In this document: positions 6,323-13,439 of the stretch, piece by piece
How positions within the stretch are numbered: position 1 is the stretch's first letter
Layout: each line of letters opens with the position of its first letter
Source of the DNA: Bacteroidales bacterium
GTDB taxonomy: Bacteria; Bacteroidota; Bacteroidia; Bacteroidales; UBA932
Length of the DNA: 40,011 nucleotides
NCBI GenBank assembly: GCA_017465225.1
Contig: JAFTWQ010000040.1
Span: 1 to 40,011, forward strand
Direction: 5' to 3'
Program-made: the position numbers and the translations under genes
Notes under the pieces: generated by a model
The model's database searches: none
What the model saw: only the letters and a program-made list of their open reading frames with translations
What the model was told of the DNA's origin: nothing

Positions 6323-7666
6323 ATGACACAGATCAAACTCATACAGCCCTTGATGCATATGCGTCCTATGGATACGCACCTGAAGAACAGGATGTCTCCT
6401 CCATTGGGGCTGTACACGATTGCGGCAATGTTCCGAGACCAATATGAGGTTGTCGTTGAAAATGAGAATGTGCATGCTGTCGATATGACAGACTGTCCGG
6501 ATATCGTTGGAATCTCTGTCAATGTCGACTCGTTGCCTAGATCTCTGGAAATAGCTGAAATATATCTCAGCAGAGGGATCCCGGTAGTGCTTGGAGGGAT
6601 ACTTTCTACAACTGCTCCAGATGAGATACCTGAAAAAGAAAATCTGATCATTTGTATTGGGGCAGCCGAAGGGACCTGGCCAGATATCATGGAAGACTTT
6701 CATAAAGGGACGCTAAAAAGAGTCTATACTTGCCCTCATTCGTTCAGCGGTGACAAGATAATTCCTCCAGCATATGACCTTATGCCTAAAGGGGATTATC
6801 TATACCGCAATATTTACCATACCAGCAGGGGATGTCCTTTCCGGTGTGACTTCTGTTACAACAGTTCCAAGGAAAGATGGTATGTGAATCGGCCTGTGGA
6901 AGATGTCATTTCAGAGGTAAAGGCATCTGGAATCAAGCATGTAATGTTCATTGACGATAACTTCATCGGTAATCTCAATTGGACACGAGAACTTATGTCC
7001 GAACTGAAGAAATCAGGTATCCGTTGGAATGCAGCTGTGTCTATAAACGTTGTGAATATCCCTGGCCTGCTGGATGAAATGAAGGATTCGGGATGCAAGG
7101 GTCTATTCATTGGCTTTGAGAGCATCAACCCCTCATCTGTCAGCGGCGTTCATAAGGTGCAGAACGATGTCGCTAAATACGAATATGCGGTCGAGGAAAT
7201 CCACAAGCGTGAAATAATGATTAATGCAAGCTTCGTTTTCGGTCTTGACAGCGATACCAAGGAAACATTTCAGGCGACGTTGGACTGGATTGTAAGGAAC
7301 AGGATTGAGACCGTTACATCTCATATCCTCACGCCGTATCCTGGCACAGCCTTGCATCAAAGGATGGTGGACGAAGGCAGACTCCTTACCAGAGACCTTG
7401 GCCTATATGATACTGCCCACGTTGTGATACAGCCTAAGAATATGACTCCTGATGAACTATATGCGGGATACTTGTGGATATATGATCAGGTGTATAGTTT
7501 CAAAAATATACTGAGAAGGATGCCGCGGTCTCTCTCACAGGTCCCGGCATACTTGATGTTCAATTTTCTGTACAGGAAGTGGGGACGATTCACTGATTGG
7601 CTATGCAGAAAGGTGACATATGAGAGAATTGGAAGATGGGGAGAAAAATTGTCTAGATATATCTGA
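6323..7666 (+). CDS. B12-binding-type radical SAM protein
   Basis: The 447-residue protein has an N-terminal Rossmann-like cobalamin-binding-type domain (about residues 1-125, with DIVGISVNVDSLPRSLEIA and VVLGGI). A radical SAM core follows, with the 4Fe-4S motif CPFRCDFC at C171, C175 and C178 and later strands including FIGFES and FVFGLDSDT. The basic C-terminal tail of about 70 residues is family-like. The canonical DxHxxG cobalamin histidine is not apparent, so B12 may not be bound in the usual way. Relatives do methylations and difficult C-C chemistry on lipids, cofactors and peptides; the substrate here is unknown. The 46-base element lies directly upstream, and a small secreted protein with the same element follows. 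Confidence 0.85.
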   Translation: MTQIKLIQPLMHMRPMDTHLKNRMSPPLGLYTIAAMFRDQYEVVVENENVHAVDMTDCPDIVGISVNVDSLPRSLEIAEIYLSRGIPVVLGGILSTTAPDEIPEKENLIICIGAAEGTWPDIMEDFHKGTLKRVYTCPHSFSGDKIIPPAYDLMPKGDYLYRNIYHTSRGCPFRCDFCYNSSKERWYVNRPVEDVISEVKASGIKHVMFIDDNFIGNLNWTRELMSELKKSGIRWNAAVSINVVNIPGLLDEMKDSGCKGLFIGFESINPSSVSGVHKVQNDVAKYEYAVEEIHKREIMINASFVFGLDSDTKETFQATLDWIVRNRIETVTSHILTPYPGTALHQRMVDEGRLLTRDLGLYDTAHVVIQPKNMTPDELYAGYLWIYDQVYSFKNILRRMPRSLSQVPAYLMFNFLYRKWGRFTDWLCRKVTYERIGRWGEKLSRYI

Positions 7667-7681
7667 TTTGATTGCACAATC

Positions 7682-7727
7682 TGATTACCTTTTCTTAGTT
7701 GTGACATTATAGAGTGAAAACAAATCA
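7682..7727 (+). promoter_or_regulatory. Conserved 46-base element, copy 2
   Basis: It has the same length as copy 1, with the identical first 15 bases (TGATTACCTTTTCTT), an identical GACATTAT at 7703-7710 and a shared AGTGA and AAATCA. It lies 23 bases before the secreted-protein ATG. Most differences fall between the two boxes, as expected for a promoter spacer. Confidence 0.65.
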
Positions 7728-7750
7728 ATAACACTCTAAAGTACAACGTT

Positions 7751-8140
7751 ATGAAGAAAATCTTTTTTGCAGCGATCATTTCGCTCATCACTGTCCTCTG
7801 CGTTTCTGCAACTGTCGCCAGCATTCCCGCCGGCAATTTCTCATCATCGGTAACCGCCAGAATCGCTGGCTCGGATGAGGGTATTGACTTTGACACCAAG
7901 ACTTTGGTGACCATCTACAATCTTATGCCTCAGAAGGTCAAGGATCTTTGTGTAGCAAGTTACAAGGACATTGCTCCAAGAATTGACGCGTCCGGTTTCA
8001 AAGGTTTCACCTATGAAGGAGTTGCGATCCGTCCAATCAAGACGGATGATGGAGTCGACCTTAAGTTCACTTGCGGAGGCCATACCATTGTAGTCGAGAA
8101 CTATACACGTTCTGAGTTTGATTCAATTTTCGGACTCTAA
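7751..8140 (+). CDS. Small secreted protein of unknown function
   Basis: The 129-residue product starts with a clear signal peptide: MKKIFF, a hydrophobic stretch to about residue 20, then an A-S cleavage region around residues 20-24. It is therefore exported to the periplasm or beyond. The mature part, about 105 residues, is mixed alpha/beta with two cysteines (near residues 66 and 107) that could form a disulphide, and has no membrane segment. I do not recognise the family. It is preceded by the 46-base element it shares with the radical SAM gene and followed after three bases by the YiiX-like lipoprotein, so these two are likely one operon. Confidence 0.7.
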   Translation: MKKIFFAAIISLITVLCVSATVASIPAGNFSSSVTARIAGSDEGIDFDTKTLVTIYNLMPQKVKDLCVASYKDIAPRIDASGFKGFTYEGVAIRPIKTDDGVDLKFTCGGHTIVVENYTRSEFDSIFGL

Positions 8141-8143
8141 GCC

Positions 8144-8695
8144 ATGAGATGGATGCATATCCTTTTATCTGTGCTGTTGCTGTCTTCGTGCAACAACAGC
8201 ACTGATATCACAGATCTCCAGGAAGGGGATGTTGTGTTTATCGAAGGACAATCGTCACAAGCTCCATACATCAAGCTCGGGACGATGTCGAAATGGACTC
8301 ATTGCGGGGTAGTGGTTGATACTCCTGACGGTTTGAAAGTTCTTGAGGCTTCAAAGACTGTAAGACTCACTCCATTTGCGACTTTCATCAGTTGGGCAAA
8401 GAATGAGAACTGGTGCGTCAAAAGGCCTTCGCGACGCCTTACGAAGCGGATTCCATACAGTAAATATCTTGGACAGCCATACGATCTTGAATTCAAGTTC
8501 GATAATGGAAAGATGTATTGTTCGGAGCTGGTTTGGTTGATATATAAGGAGCAGGAAATAGAATTGTGCAAGCCCAGAAAAGTCTCCAGTTTCATGTTCT
8601 CAAGAATCCCGAAGGTGAAAAGGCTGATGGATAAGAGAAAGATTTCTATGGAACAATATGTCGTCGCACCGGTTGATCTCTATAATGCCATCTGA
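8144..8695 (+). CDS. YiiX/YebB-like lipoprotein, permuted papain fold
   Basis: The 183-residue protein has an SPII signal peptide with lipobox LLSSC (C16), which anchors it in a membrane. The mature part fits the YiiX/YebB family of circularly permuted NlpC/P60-like cysteine hydrolases. It has LQEGDVVF near residue 25, the histidine of SKWTHCGVV (H53), the VLEAS glutamate (E68), G-Q-PYD near 112 and YCSELVW with the likely nucleophile C126. Such enzymes cleave amide or thioester bonds, and some relatives act on lipids or cell-wall peptides; the substrate is unknown. It follows the small secreted protein after three bases and probably shares its transcript. Confidence 0.85.
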   Translation: MRWMHILLSVLLLSSCNNSTDITDLQEGDVVFIEGQSSQAPYIKLGTMSKWTHCGVVVDTPDGLKVLEASKTVRLTPFATFISWAKNENWCVKRPSRRLTKRIPYSKYLGQPYDLEFKFDNGKMYCSELVWLIYKEQEIELCKPRKVSSFMFSRIPKVKRLMDKRKISMEQYVVAPVDLYNAI

Positions 8696-8974
8696 CATCA
8701 TGAAAATCATAAAAGTCGAAGGCGTAACGGATATAATGCCGATTATGACATCCATGTGACTATAGCGGGCATTCATTTCAGAAAAGGCTTTACAGGATTG
8801 GTAGAAACCGAAAAATGTTCCGAAGCCCGGTGCCCGCATTTGAGCTCCACGGACTGCCGGTCACAAATTATTACAAGGCCTCAAAATGGCTGAAGACTAT
8901 GCCGCAGAATGTCATCTTATGGGCATATGCATAATAAGATTTATTCTTATTTTTGTCATAATATTTAAACAGAC
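8696..8974 (+). other. Intergenic stretch with a possible 39-codon ORF
   Basis: A frame from ATG 8815 to TAA 8934 encodes 39 residues (including GLPVTNYYKASKWLKTMPQN) and stays open upstream to a TGA near 8750. A second frame over 8745-8840 is also protein-like (DIHVTIAGIHFRKGFTGLV). The two could be halves of one frameshifted gene or a small lone ORF. TATTTTTG at 8948-8955 fits a -7 element for the PAS gene downstream, but no TTG is found at the right distance. Confidence 0.35.
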
Positions 8975-9310
8975 ATGAATATGATACCTGATTGGGCAAA
9001 GGAAATGAATTGTGCGGTCACAGTGTGTGACAAGGAAGGCATTGTGCTTTATATGAATGACAAGGCGAAGGAGACATTTGCAAGGCATGGAGATCTGATC
9101 GGGAAAAGTCTGATCCCATGCCACAACGAGCGTTCGAGGGGAATCATTGCCGATCTGCTCGCTGGCGGCGGATCCAATGCCTATACCATCGAGAAGAACG
9201 GCTTGAGGAAGATGATCTATCAGACCGCGTGGAGAGAGAATGGGGAAGTGGCAGGCCTCGTGGAGATTTCGATGGTCATACCGGAGGAGATGCCTCATTA
9301 TGTAAGGTAG
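8975..9310 (+). CDS. Single-domain PAS protein
   Basis: The 111-residue product is one PAS fold with no output domain. The typical opening strand pair is NCAVTVCDKEGIVLYMNDKA (residues 12-31), followed by GKSLIPCHNE and a closing sheet with GEVAGLVEISM. PAS domains bind small ligands, haem or flavin, or make protein contacts. Cytoplasmic single-domain forms like this are common in Bacteroidota, but their role is not settled. ATG 8975 or the in-frame ATG at 8981 could start translation. It is convergent with the Smr gene, with three bases between the stop codons, and no terminator is visible between them. Confidence 0.8.
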   Translation: MNMIPDWAKEMNCAVTVCDKEGIVLYMNDKAKETFARHGDLIGKSLIPCHNERSRGIIADLLAGGGSNAYTIEKNGLRKMIYQTAWRENGEVAGLVEISMVIPEEMPHYVR

Positions 9311-9313
9311 GGG

Positions 9314-9949
9314 TTACCTTATTGTCACGATGGTGACTGCTGGGTCGCCGACTGAATAGCTGCATCGGAGAGCAAGGACTTCGTCCAGTTCCTTCCGGAT
9401 TGCAGCTTTTAGTATGCCGTCTCCTATTCCATGAATGAAGGTGATTGTCATGCCTTTATGTGAGAGGTTCTGACGTATGACCTTTCTGAATGTGTCCAGC
9501 TGGAATTGCAGTTGCTGTCCTTTAGGGATGCTCCTGCCTCCTGGAATGGCTTCAATATGCAGGTCTACGGAAATGGACCCTCCAAAAGATGCCGAAGCAC
9601 CTGACGAAGAAGTCTTCCTCACATCAGCCTTCTTCGCCTTGACCTTCGTCTCCTTCAGAGAAGACAATTCGGATAGGGAAGTGACGGCGAATTCTCCATA
9701 TGAAGCCTCTATCACAAGTCCGTCTTCCAGCTCGATGCCGACCTTCCTGCCTATGGAGACTATTCTGCCGCGGAGGTCGGAATCCATCAGGACAACACTT
9801 TGTCCGATCTTCAGAGAGCTTTCATTTGCCGTCGTTGCCGATGCTGGCCTGACTGATGGCTTCCTTTCAGGTACAACAGGCTTCCGCTCCTGGAAATTCA
9901 CCTTTCCTTTCAGAGCAGAAAAATCATTTATGAGTGTTTTCTTTGCCAC
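9314..9949 (-). CDS. Smr-domain protein with N-terminal KOW-like module
   Basis: The 211-residue protein has a basic, Ser/Pro-rich start, a KOW-like beta module at about residues 45-90 (SVVLMDSDLRGRIVSIGRKV), a charged linker and a C-terminal Smr domain from about 125. The Smr domain contains VDLHIEAI, a long helix with QLQFQLDTFRKVI and the loop ITFIHGIGDGILK. Smr domains nick or bind nucleic acids, and the HGIGDG loop corresponds to the usual HGxGxG. This arrangement is frequent in Bacteroidota. The start is a GTG at 9949, two bases after the upstream stop; no in-frame ATG fits, and the tight spacing supports co-translation with the YdeI-GNAT gene. Confidence 0.85.
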   Translation of the reverse strand: MAKKTLINDFSALKGKVNFQERKPVVPERKPSVRPASATTANESSLKIGQSVVLMDSDLRGRIVSIGRKVGIELEDGLVIEASYGEFAVTSLSELSSLKETKVKAKKADVRKTSSSGASASFGGSISVDLHIEAIPGGRSIPKGQQLQFQLDTFRKVIRQNLSHKGMTITFIHGIGDGILKAAIRKELDEVLALRCSYSVGDPAVTIVTIR

Positions 9950-9951
9950 AA

Positions 9952-11091
9952 TCAGCCGTTGATCTTATAAACCAGATGCTTCATACGGTGACCGAAGAAA
10001 TCCTTGTCATCGACATAATTGAAGCCTAGCCTATTGTATAATGCCTCAGCCTGCGGCTTATCCTCATCTACGATGAGCCCGACCTTAGAATGTCCCATGG
10101 AAGCGGCACGGGTAATCTGTGCCTTGAAAAGTGATGATGCAATCCCTCTGCCTCGGTATCCGGCCATGACTCCGACAGAGTCAAGATAGAATTCACCTGC
10201 TTCAGTCTCAAGTAGTTCCGCAAATCCGGAATCATTGCCCAGCATGTCCACGACAGGCTGTTTGAACCTCTGATAATCAGCCCCGTCATATCCGCACATT
10301 GCTCCTACAACAATCCCGTCAGCCTCTGCCACGAATGTATTCTCATAGCTGTAGATGGTCTCCGGCATTTCTACAATTGACTTGATAGCCTCATGCAGTT
10401 CCTGATAAGCGATGCCATTGGACTCCAGAATCTGCTCTACCGGCCATGCCAGCATGATCAGTTCTGCAATCTGTCTTGCTTCCTCCCTGACGGCCTTTCT
10501 TATAATCACTTCATCCATGTACCTGTAATATTTATCTATTCCGCCATATCCTACAATCAGCTTATTATGACGGGTCTTATCGATGAAATTCCGGAGTCTT
10601 CGCTCGAATTCTTCAGGTCGCTTCCTGGCAGCATCAATATATGCCGTCCGGATTCTTTTATATGGTTCGGTAAACGCCTGGTAGTTTTTCCAGACAGTTT
10701 CATCAGCCTGCAATGCCTCGATTATATCACCCGGATATATGAACGGTTCATTGATGATGTCTATGACAGCACTTCGCACAGAAGGATGAATGATTCCCTG
10801 TTTATCCAGCCATATAAGTCGTTCGATATTTGGTCTGGAATAGCTGCTGCCTTTGCGTCTGGGAGTGAACCGGCGAAGCATATGCGTGCTGTCAAATGTT
10901 CCAGCCACACCATCGATCCATCCGAAGCATAGAGCCTCCTCTACAGCATCATTATATGACACACTTTCCTCATGTGCTTCATTGGTCGGGAAAACGAACC
11001 AGATCTCTTTTGCTGTGTCATGATTTTCTGCCAGCCATTCCCGCCATTCCCGGCGGTCAGAACAAAATATTATCGGACGAGTTTCAGACAT
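9952..11091 (-). CDS. YdeI/OmpD-associated domain fused to a GNAT acetyltransferase
   Basis: The 379-residue protein joins two units usually found apart. Residues 1 to about 190 resemble the YdeI/OmpD-associated family (opening with a REWREWLAENH segment, then CFGWIDG and a FTPRRKGSSYS loop). Residues about 200-379 are a GNAT acetyltransferase with the acetyl-CoA loop YRGRGIASSL and ALYNRLGF. The GNAT part would transfer an acetyl group to an unknown amine; the YdeI part has no settled activity and has been linked to stress or peptide resistance. Start 11091 (MSETRP) is preferred over the frame beginning at 11106 because TATTTTTG at 11103-11096 is a likely -7 element. The Smr gene follows with a two-base gap. 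Confidence 0.85.
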   Translation of the reverse strand: MSETRPIIFCSDRREWREWLAENHDTAKEIWFVFPTNEAHEESVSYNDAVEEALCFGWIDGVAGTFDSTHMLRRFTPRRKGSSYSRPNIERLIWLDKQGIIHPSVRSAVIDIINEPFIYPGDIIEALQADETVWKNYQAFTEPYKRIRTAYIDAARKRPEEFERRLRNFIDKTRHNKLIVGYGGIDKYYRYMDEVIIRKAVREEARQIAELIMLAWPVEQILESNGIAYQELHEAIKSIVEMPETIYSYENTFVAEADGIVVGAMCGYDGADYQRFKQPVVDMLGNDSGFAELLETEAGEFYLDSVGVMAGYRGRGIASSLFKAQITRAASMGHSKVGLIVDEDKPQAEALYNRLGFNYVDDKDFFGHRMKHLVYKING

Positions 11092-11179
11092 GGTGCAAAA
11101 ATACATAATATTCCTCTGACAATTTTGAATAGAGAGAGATAAAAATCACCTGAAGAAGGTCTGTATGCTTATCTGATAC

Positions 11180-11593
11180 CTATTCGTAAATGGTTGCAAC
11201 AATTGTCCTGGAACCTCCGTAGTTGCGGAATTCGCAGAGGTAGATACCCTGCCAGGTGCCAAGATTGAGCTGCCCGTCAGTGATAGGGATGGTAAGGCTG
11301 ACACCGAAGAGGGAACACTTGGCGTGTGCAGGCATGTCGTCTGATCCTTCCATCGTATGCTCGTAATAAGGTTCCCTCTCCTTCACCATATGGTTCAGGA
11401 TAGCCTCCATATCAGTACGGACATCCGGGTCGTAGTTCTCGTTGATGGAAAGCGCACATGAGGTGTGCTGCACGAAAAGATGCAGCAGTCCAGCCGCCGG
11501 AAGGGGCTTCGGAAGATGCTCCAGAATTTCCCGGGTCACCAGATGGCAGCCTCTCTTTTTCGCAGAAAGATGAAATGTAGTCTGTCGTATCAT
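11180..11593 (-). CDS. YjbQ family protein (UPF0047)
   Basis: The 137-residue protein matches the YjbQ/UPF0047 family across its whole length. It has GLLHLFVQHTSCALSINEN at about residues 35-53, the DPDVRTDMEAIL helix, the acidic loop ending SDDMPAHAK near 85-92 and the closing GTWQGIYLCEFR. Some members show weak thiamine-phosphate synthase activity; the physiological role is unclear. It is a small cytoplasmic protein, last in an apparent four-gene unit after YbjQ (16-base gap). Confidence 0.9.
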   Translation of the reverse strand: MIRQTTFHLSAKKRGCHLVTREILEHLPKPLPAAGLLHLFVQHTSCALSINENYDPDVRTDMEAILNHMVKEREPYYEHTMEGSDDMPAHAKCSLFGVSLTIPITDGQLNLGTWQGIYLCEFRNYGGSRTIVATIYE

Positions 11594-11609
11594 GTGTATT
11601 CAGTCAGGC

Positions 11610-11930
11610 TTATCCCAGTCTTACGGCAGTTCCGGATGCTGTCACCATAAGCATTCCGCCGCCTTCGCCAAGGACTTCATAGTCAATATCGATTCCTACG
11701 ACTGCATCGGCACCTATAGCCCTGGCCCTGTCTTCAAGCTCCCTCAATGCCTTTGTTCTTGCAGAGAGAAGCTCGTTCTCGTATGAACTTGAGCGTCCGC
11801 CGATGATGTTGCGGATACTTGCTCCGAAATCCTTAAGGAAGTTGACTCCACTGATTACCTCTCCGAATACTATTCCCTTGTATTCTACTATTTTGCGTCC
11901 CTCAATGGACTGTGTTGTTGTAAGTATCAT
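11610..11930 (-). CDS. YbjQ family protein (UPF0145)
   Basis: The 106-residue product fits UPF0145 (YbjQ) over its full length. It starts with [21 protein letters not shown], continues with [26 protein letters not shown] and ends with [23 protein letters not shown]. Structures of the family show pentamers or decamers of a dodecin-like fold; the function is unknown, although a heavy-metal role has been proposed. Its start overlaps the stop of the HD gene by four bases, so the two are translationally coupled. Confidence 0.9.
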   Translation of the reverse strand: MILTTTQSIEGRKIVEYKGIVFGEVISGVNFLKDFGASIRNIIGGRSSSYENELLSARTKALRELEDRARAIGADAVVGIDIDYEVLGEGGGMLMVTASGTAVRLG

Positions 11931-12532
11931 AATCCTAATTTCTTTAGACGTGATATGATTGCACTTGATTTTCTTCCGAAATGATCGGCAATTTCAGCGA
12001 CTGCCATTCCCTCTGCCCACATCCTTGCCAATTCAGCATCAGCCTCCTCGTTCCATGGATCATATGCGTTAGGGTGTTCCTGACGAGCGGCATATACGGA
12101 ATATACCGGCTCGCCGGTAAGCCGCTTGTAGGCCTTCAGATATTTCTTCAGCCGCTTCACATCCTTGTCGCTGAGATAGGGGAGACGGCGTATGTCCATA
12201 TTGTCGGTAAGGTCATTGATCTTCACCGCAACAGCCAGCGGATTCTTCTTCACCCTGTCGATGAAGTCATCGTAATTCTCATTCTCCGATGTCTTTGTAA
12301 CACACTTCAATGCTGCAATGACCTCGTCAGAGAATCCTTCCTCTGCAAGTCTCTCAAAAGTCCAGTCCGTGTCTTCAACGACATCATGAAGCACACCAAC
12401 GATCTTTTCCTCCTCGGTCTTTCCCATCTCCATCACTCGGAGAGGATGACCGATATATTCCTTGCCTGATTTGTCTACCTGCCTCTTGTGGGCTTCAGTC
12501 GCGATTTCTATCGCTCTTTCAAGTGTACTCAT
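11927..12532 (-). CDS. RelA-type HD domain protein with C-terminal HTH
   Basis: Residues 1 to about 130 form an HD-family phosphohydrolase of the RelA/SpoT hydrolase type. The likely metal ligands are H28 in YIGHPLRV, the HD pair in [10 protein letters not shown] and the late aspartate in KINDLTDN. Residues about 155-201 form a second, short unit ([17 protein letters not shown], then [19 protein letters not shown]) resembling a SANT/GcrA-like helix-turn-helix. No synthetase or TGS domain is present, so this may be a small alarmone hydrolase or a relative that acts on another nucleotide. The pairing with a DNA-binding-type tail is notable. It lies ten bases after the fRMsr gene and overlaps ybjQ. 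Confidence 0.8.
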   Translation of the reverse strand: MSTLERAIEIATEAHKRQVDKSGKEYIGHPLRVMEMGKTEEEKIVGVLHDVVEDTDWTFERLAEEGFSDEVIAALKCVTKTSENENYDDFIDRVKKNPLAVAVKINDLTDNMDIRRLPYLSDKDVKRLKKYLKAYKRLTGEPVYSVYAARQEHPNAYDPWNEEADAELARMWAEGMAVAEIADHFGRKSSAIISRLKKLGL

Positions 12533-12542
12533 ATCATGCGGG

Positions 12543-12980
12543 TCATAACAGGGAAACGATCTTCTCTAGCCACAGACGGTCGGTCTCGTCAAATGTCGCC
12601 AGTTCCTTGCTGTCTATGTCAAGTACAGCCTTTACCTCATCTCCGGCGAATAGCGGCACGACGATCTCACTCCTGGATAGGCTGCTGCATGCGATATGAC
12701 CCGGAAAAAGTTCCACATCCGGCACCACGACGCTTTCACGTCTTTTCCATGACGTTCCACAGACTCCCTTTCCGAAAGGAATGCGTGTACATGCCACAGG
12801 GCCCTGGAATGGCCCTAAAACGAGCTGCTCTCCTTTGACAATATAGAACCCGGTCCACCAGAAACCGAATGTCTCATGGATCATTGCTGCACAATTAGCC
12901 ATATTGGCTATCTCGTCAGATTCGTCTTCTATAAGCGAGACAATCTGTCTGTAAAGAATCTCGTATTTCTCATTTTTCAT
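12543..12980 (-). CDS. msrC: Free methionine-(R)-sulfoxide reductase (GAF type)
   Basis: The 145-residue single GAF-domain protein reduces free L-methionine-(R)-sulfoxide, an antioxidant activity in the cytoplasm. It has the family's GFWWTGFYIVKGEQLVLGPFQ stretch in abbreviated register (residues 38-60), and three cysteines in the expected places within ACTRIPFGKGVCG and HIACSS, as in E. coli MsrC. The start is set at 12980 (MKNEKYEIL), since the longer frame to 13025 overlaps the divergent promoter region. TAATTTTG at 12993-12986 on the minus strand would be its -7 element. It heads the apparent unit msrC, HD/HTH, ybjQ, yjbQ. Confidence 0.9.
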   Translation of the reverse strand: MKNEKYEILYRQIVSLIEDESDEIANMANCAAMIHETFGFWWTGFYIVKGEQLVLGPFQGPVACTRIPFGKGVCGTSWKRRESVVVPDVELFPGHIACSSLSRSEIVVPLFAGDEVKAVLDIDSKELATFDETDRLWLEKIVSLL

Positions 12981-12985
12981 ATGTG

Positions 12986-13011
12986 CAAAATTACAAAAAT
13001 CCTTAAATTTG
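12986..13011. promoter_or_regulatory. Divergent promoter pair between msrC and the NifX-like gene
   Basis: On the minus strand TAATTTTG (12993-12986) points towards msrC; on the plus strand TAAATTTG (13004-13011) points towards the NifX-like gene. Both fit the TAnnTTTG -7 element. Neither has a clear TTG at 19 bases, so strength is uncertain. Confidence 0.55.
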
Positions 13012-13027
13012 CAGAGAAATAACATTA

Positions 13028-13381
13028 ATGATTATGAAGATAGCAGTACCTACCAGAGACGGCCGTGTTGATGATCATTTCGGCCATTGCGAATATTATA
13101 CGATTTTCGATGTCATCGACGGCAAGATTACAGGCGTCAGCAAGATGGCATCGCCAGAAGGCTGCGGATGCAAGAGCGGGATCGCTCCCGTGCTGAAGCA
13201 GATGGGAGTAGCAGTGATGCTTGCAGGAAACATGGGCCAGGGAGCGAAGAATGTACTTGAAGCCCAGAGGATCGAGGTCATAAGGGGATGCAGCGGAGAT
13301 GTTGAAGAACTCGCAAAAGCATACCTTGCCGGCCAGGTCAAGGACAATGGAGAGGCTTGCGACCATCACGACTGTCATTAA
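13028..13381 (+). CDS. NifX/NifB-type dinitrogenase cofactor-domain protein
   Basis: The 117-residue protein is one NifX/NafY-type domain (dinitrogenase iron-molybdenum cofactor family). It opens with KIAVPTRDGRVDDHFGHCEYY (key residues near 4-24), has GCGCKSG near residue 46 and GAKNVLEAQRIEV, and ends in a His/Cys tail (CDHHDCH). Stand-alone members occur widely in anaerobes that do not fix nitrogen, and may carry Fe-S or other metal clusters. No nif gene is near. Start 13028 or the in-frame ATG at 13034 could be used. A strong terminator follows five bases after the stop. Confidence 0.85.
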   Translation: MIMKIAVPTRDGRVDDHFGHCEYYTIFDVIDGKITGVSKMASPEGCGCKSGIAPVLKQMGVAVMLAGNMGQGAKNVLEAQRIEVIRGCSGDVEELAKAYLAGQVKDNGEACDHHDCH

Positions 13382-13385
13382 AGAT

Positions 13386-13421
13386 AACCGCCGTTGCAGA
13401 CAATGCGACGGCGGTTATTTC
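13386..13421 (+). terminator. Terminator of the NifX-like gene
   Basis: AACCGCCGT (13386-13394) pairs perfectly with ACGGCGGTT (13408-13416), followed by ATTTCTT. It separates this gene from the convergent amylase gene. Confidence 0.8.
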
Positions 13422-13439
13422 TTAATATGTTCCGGTAAT

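Noticed and set aside
8941-8970. Third copy of the 46-base element before the PAS gene
   Set aside because: TTCTT followed by TCATAAT gives a faint resemblance, but the first block TGATTACC is missing and the spacing differs.
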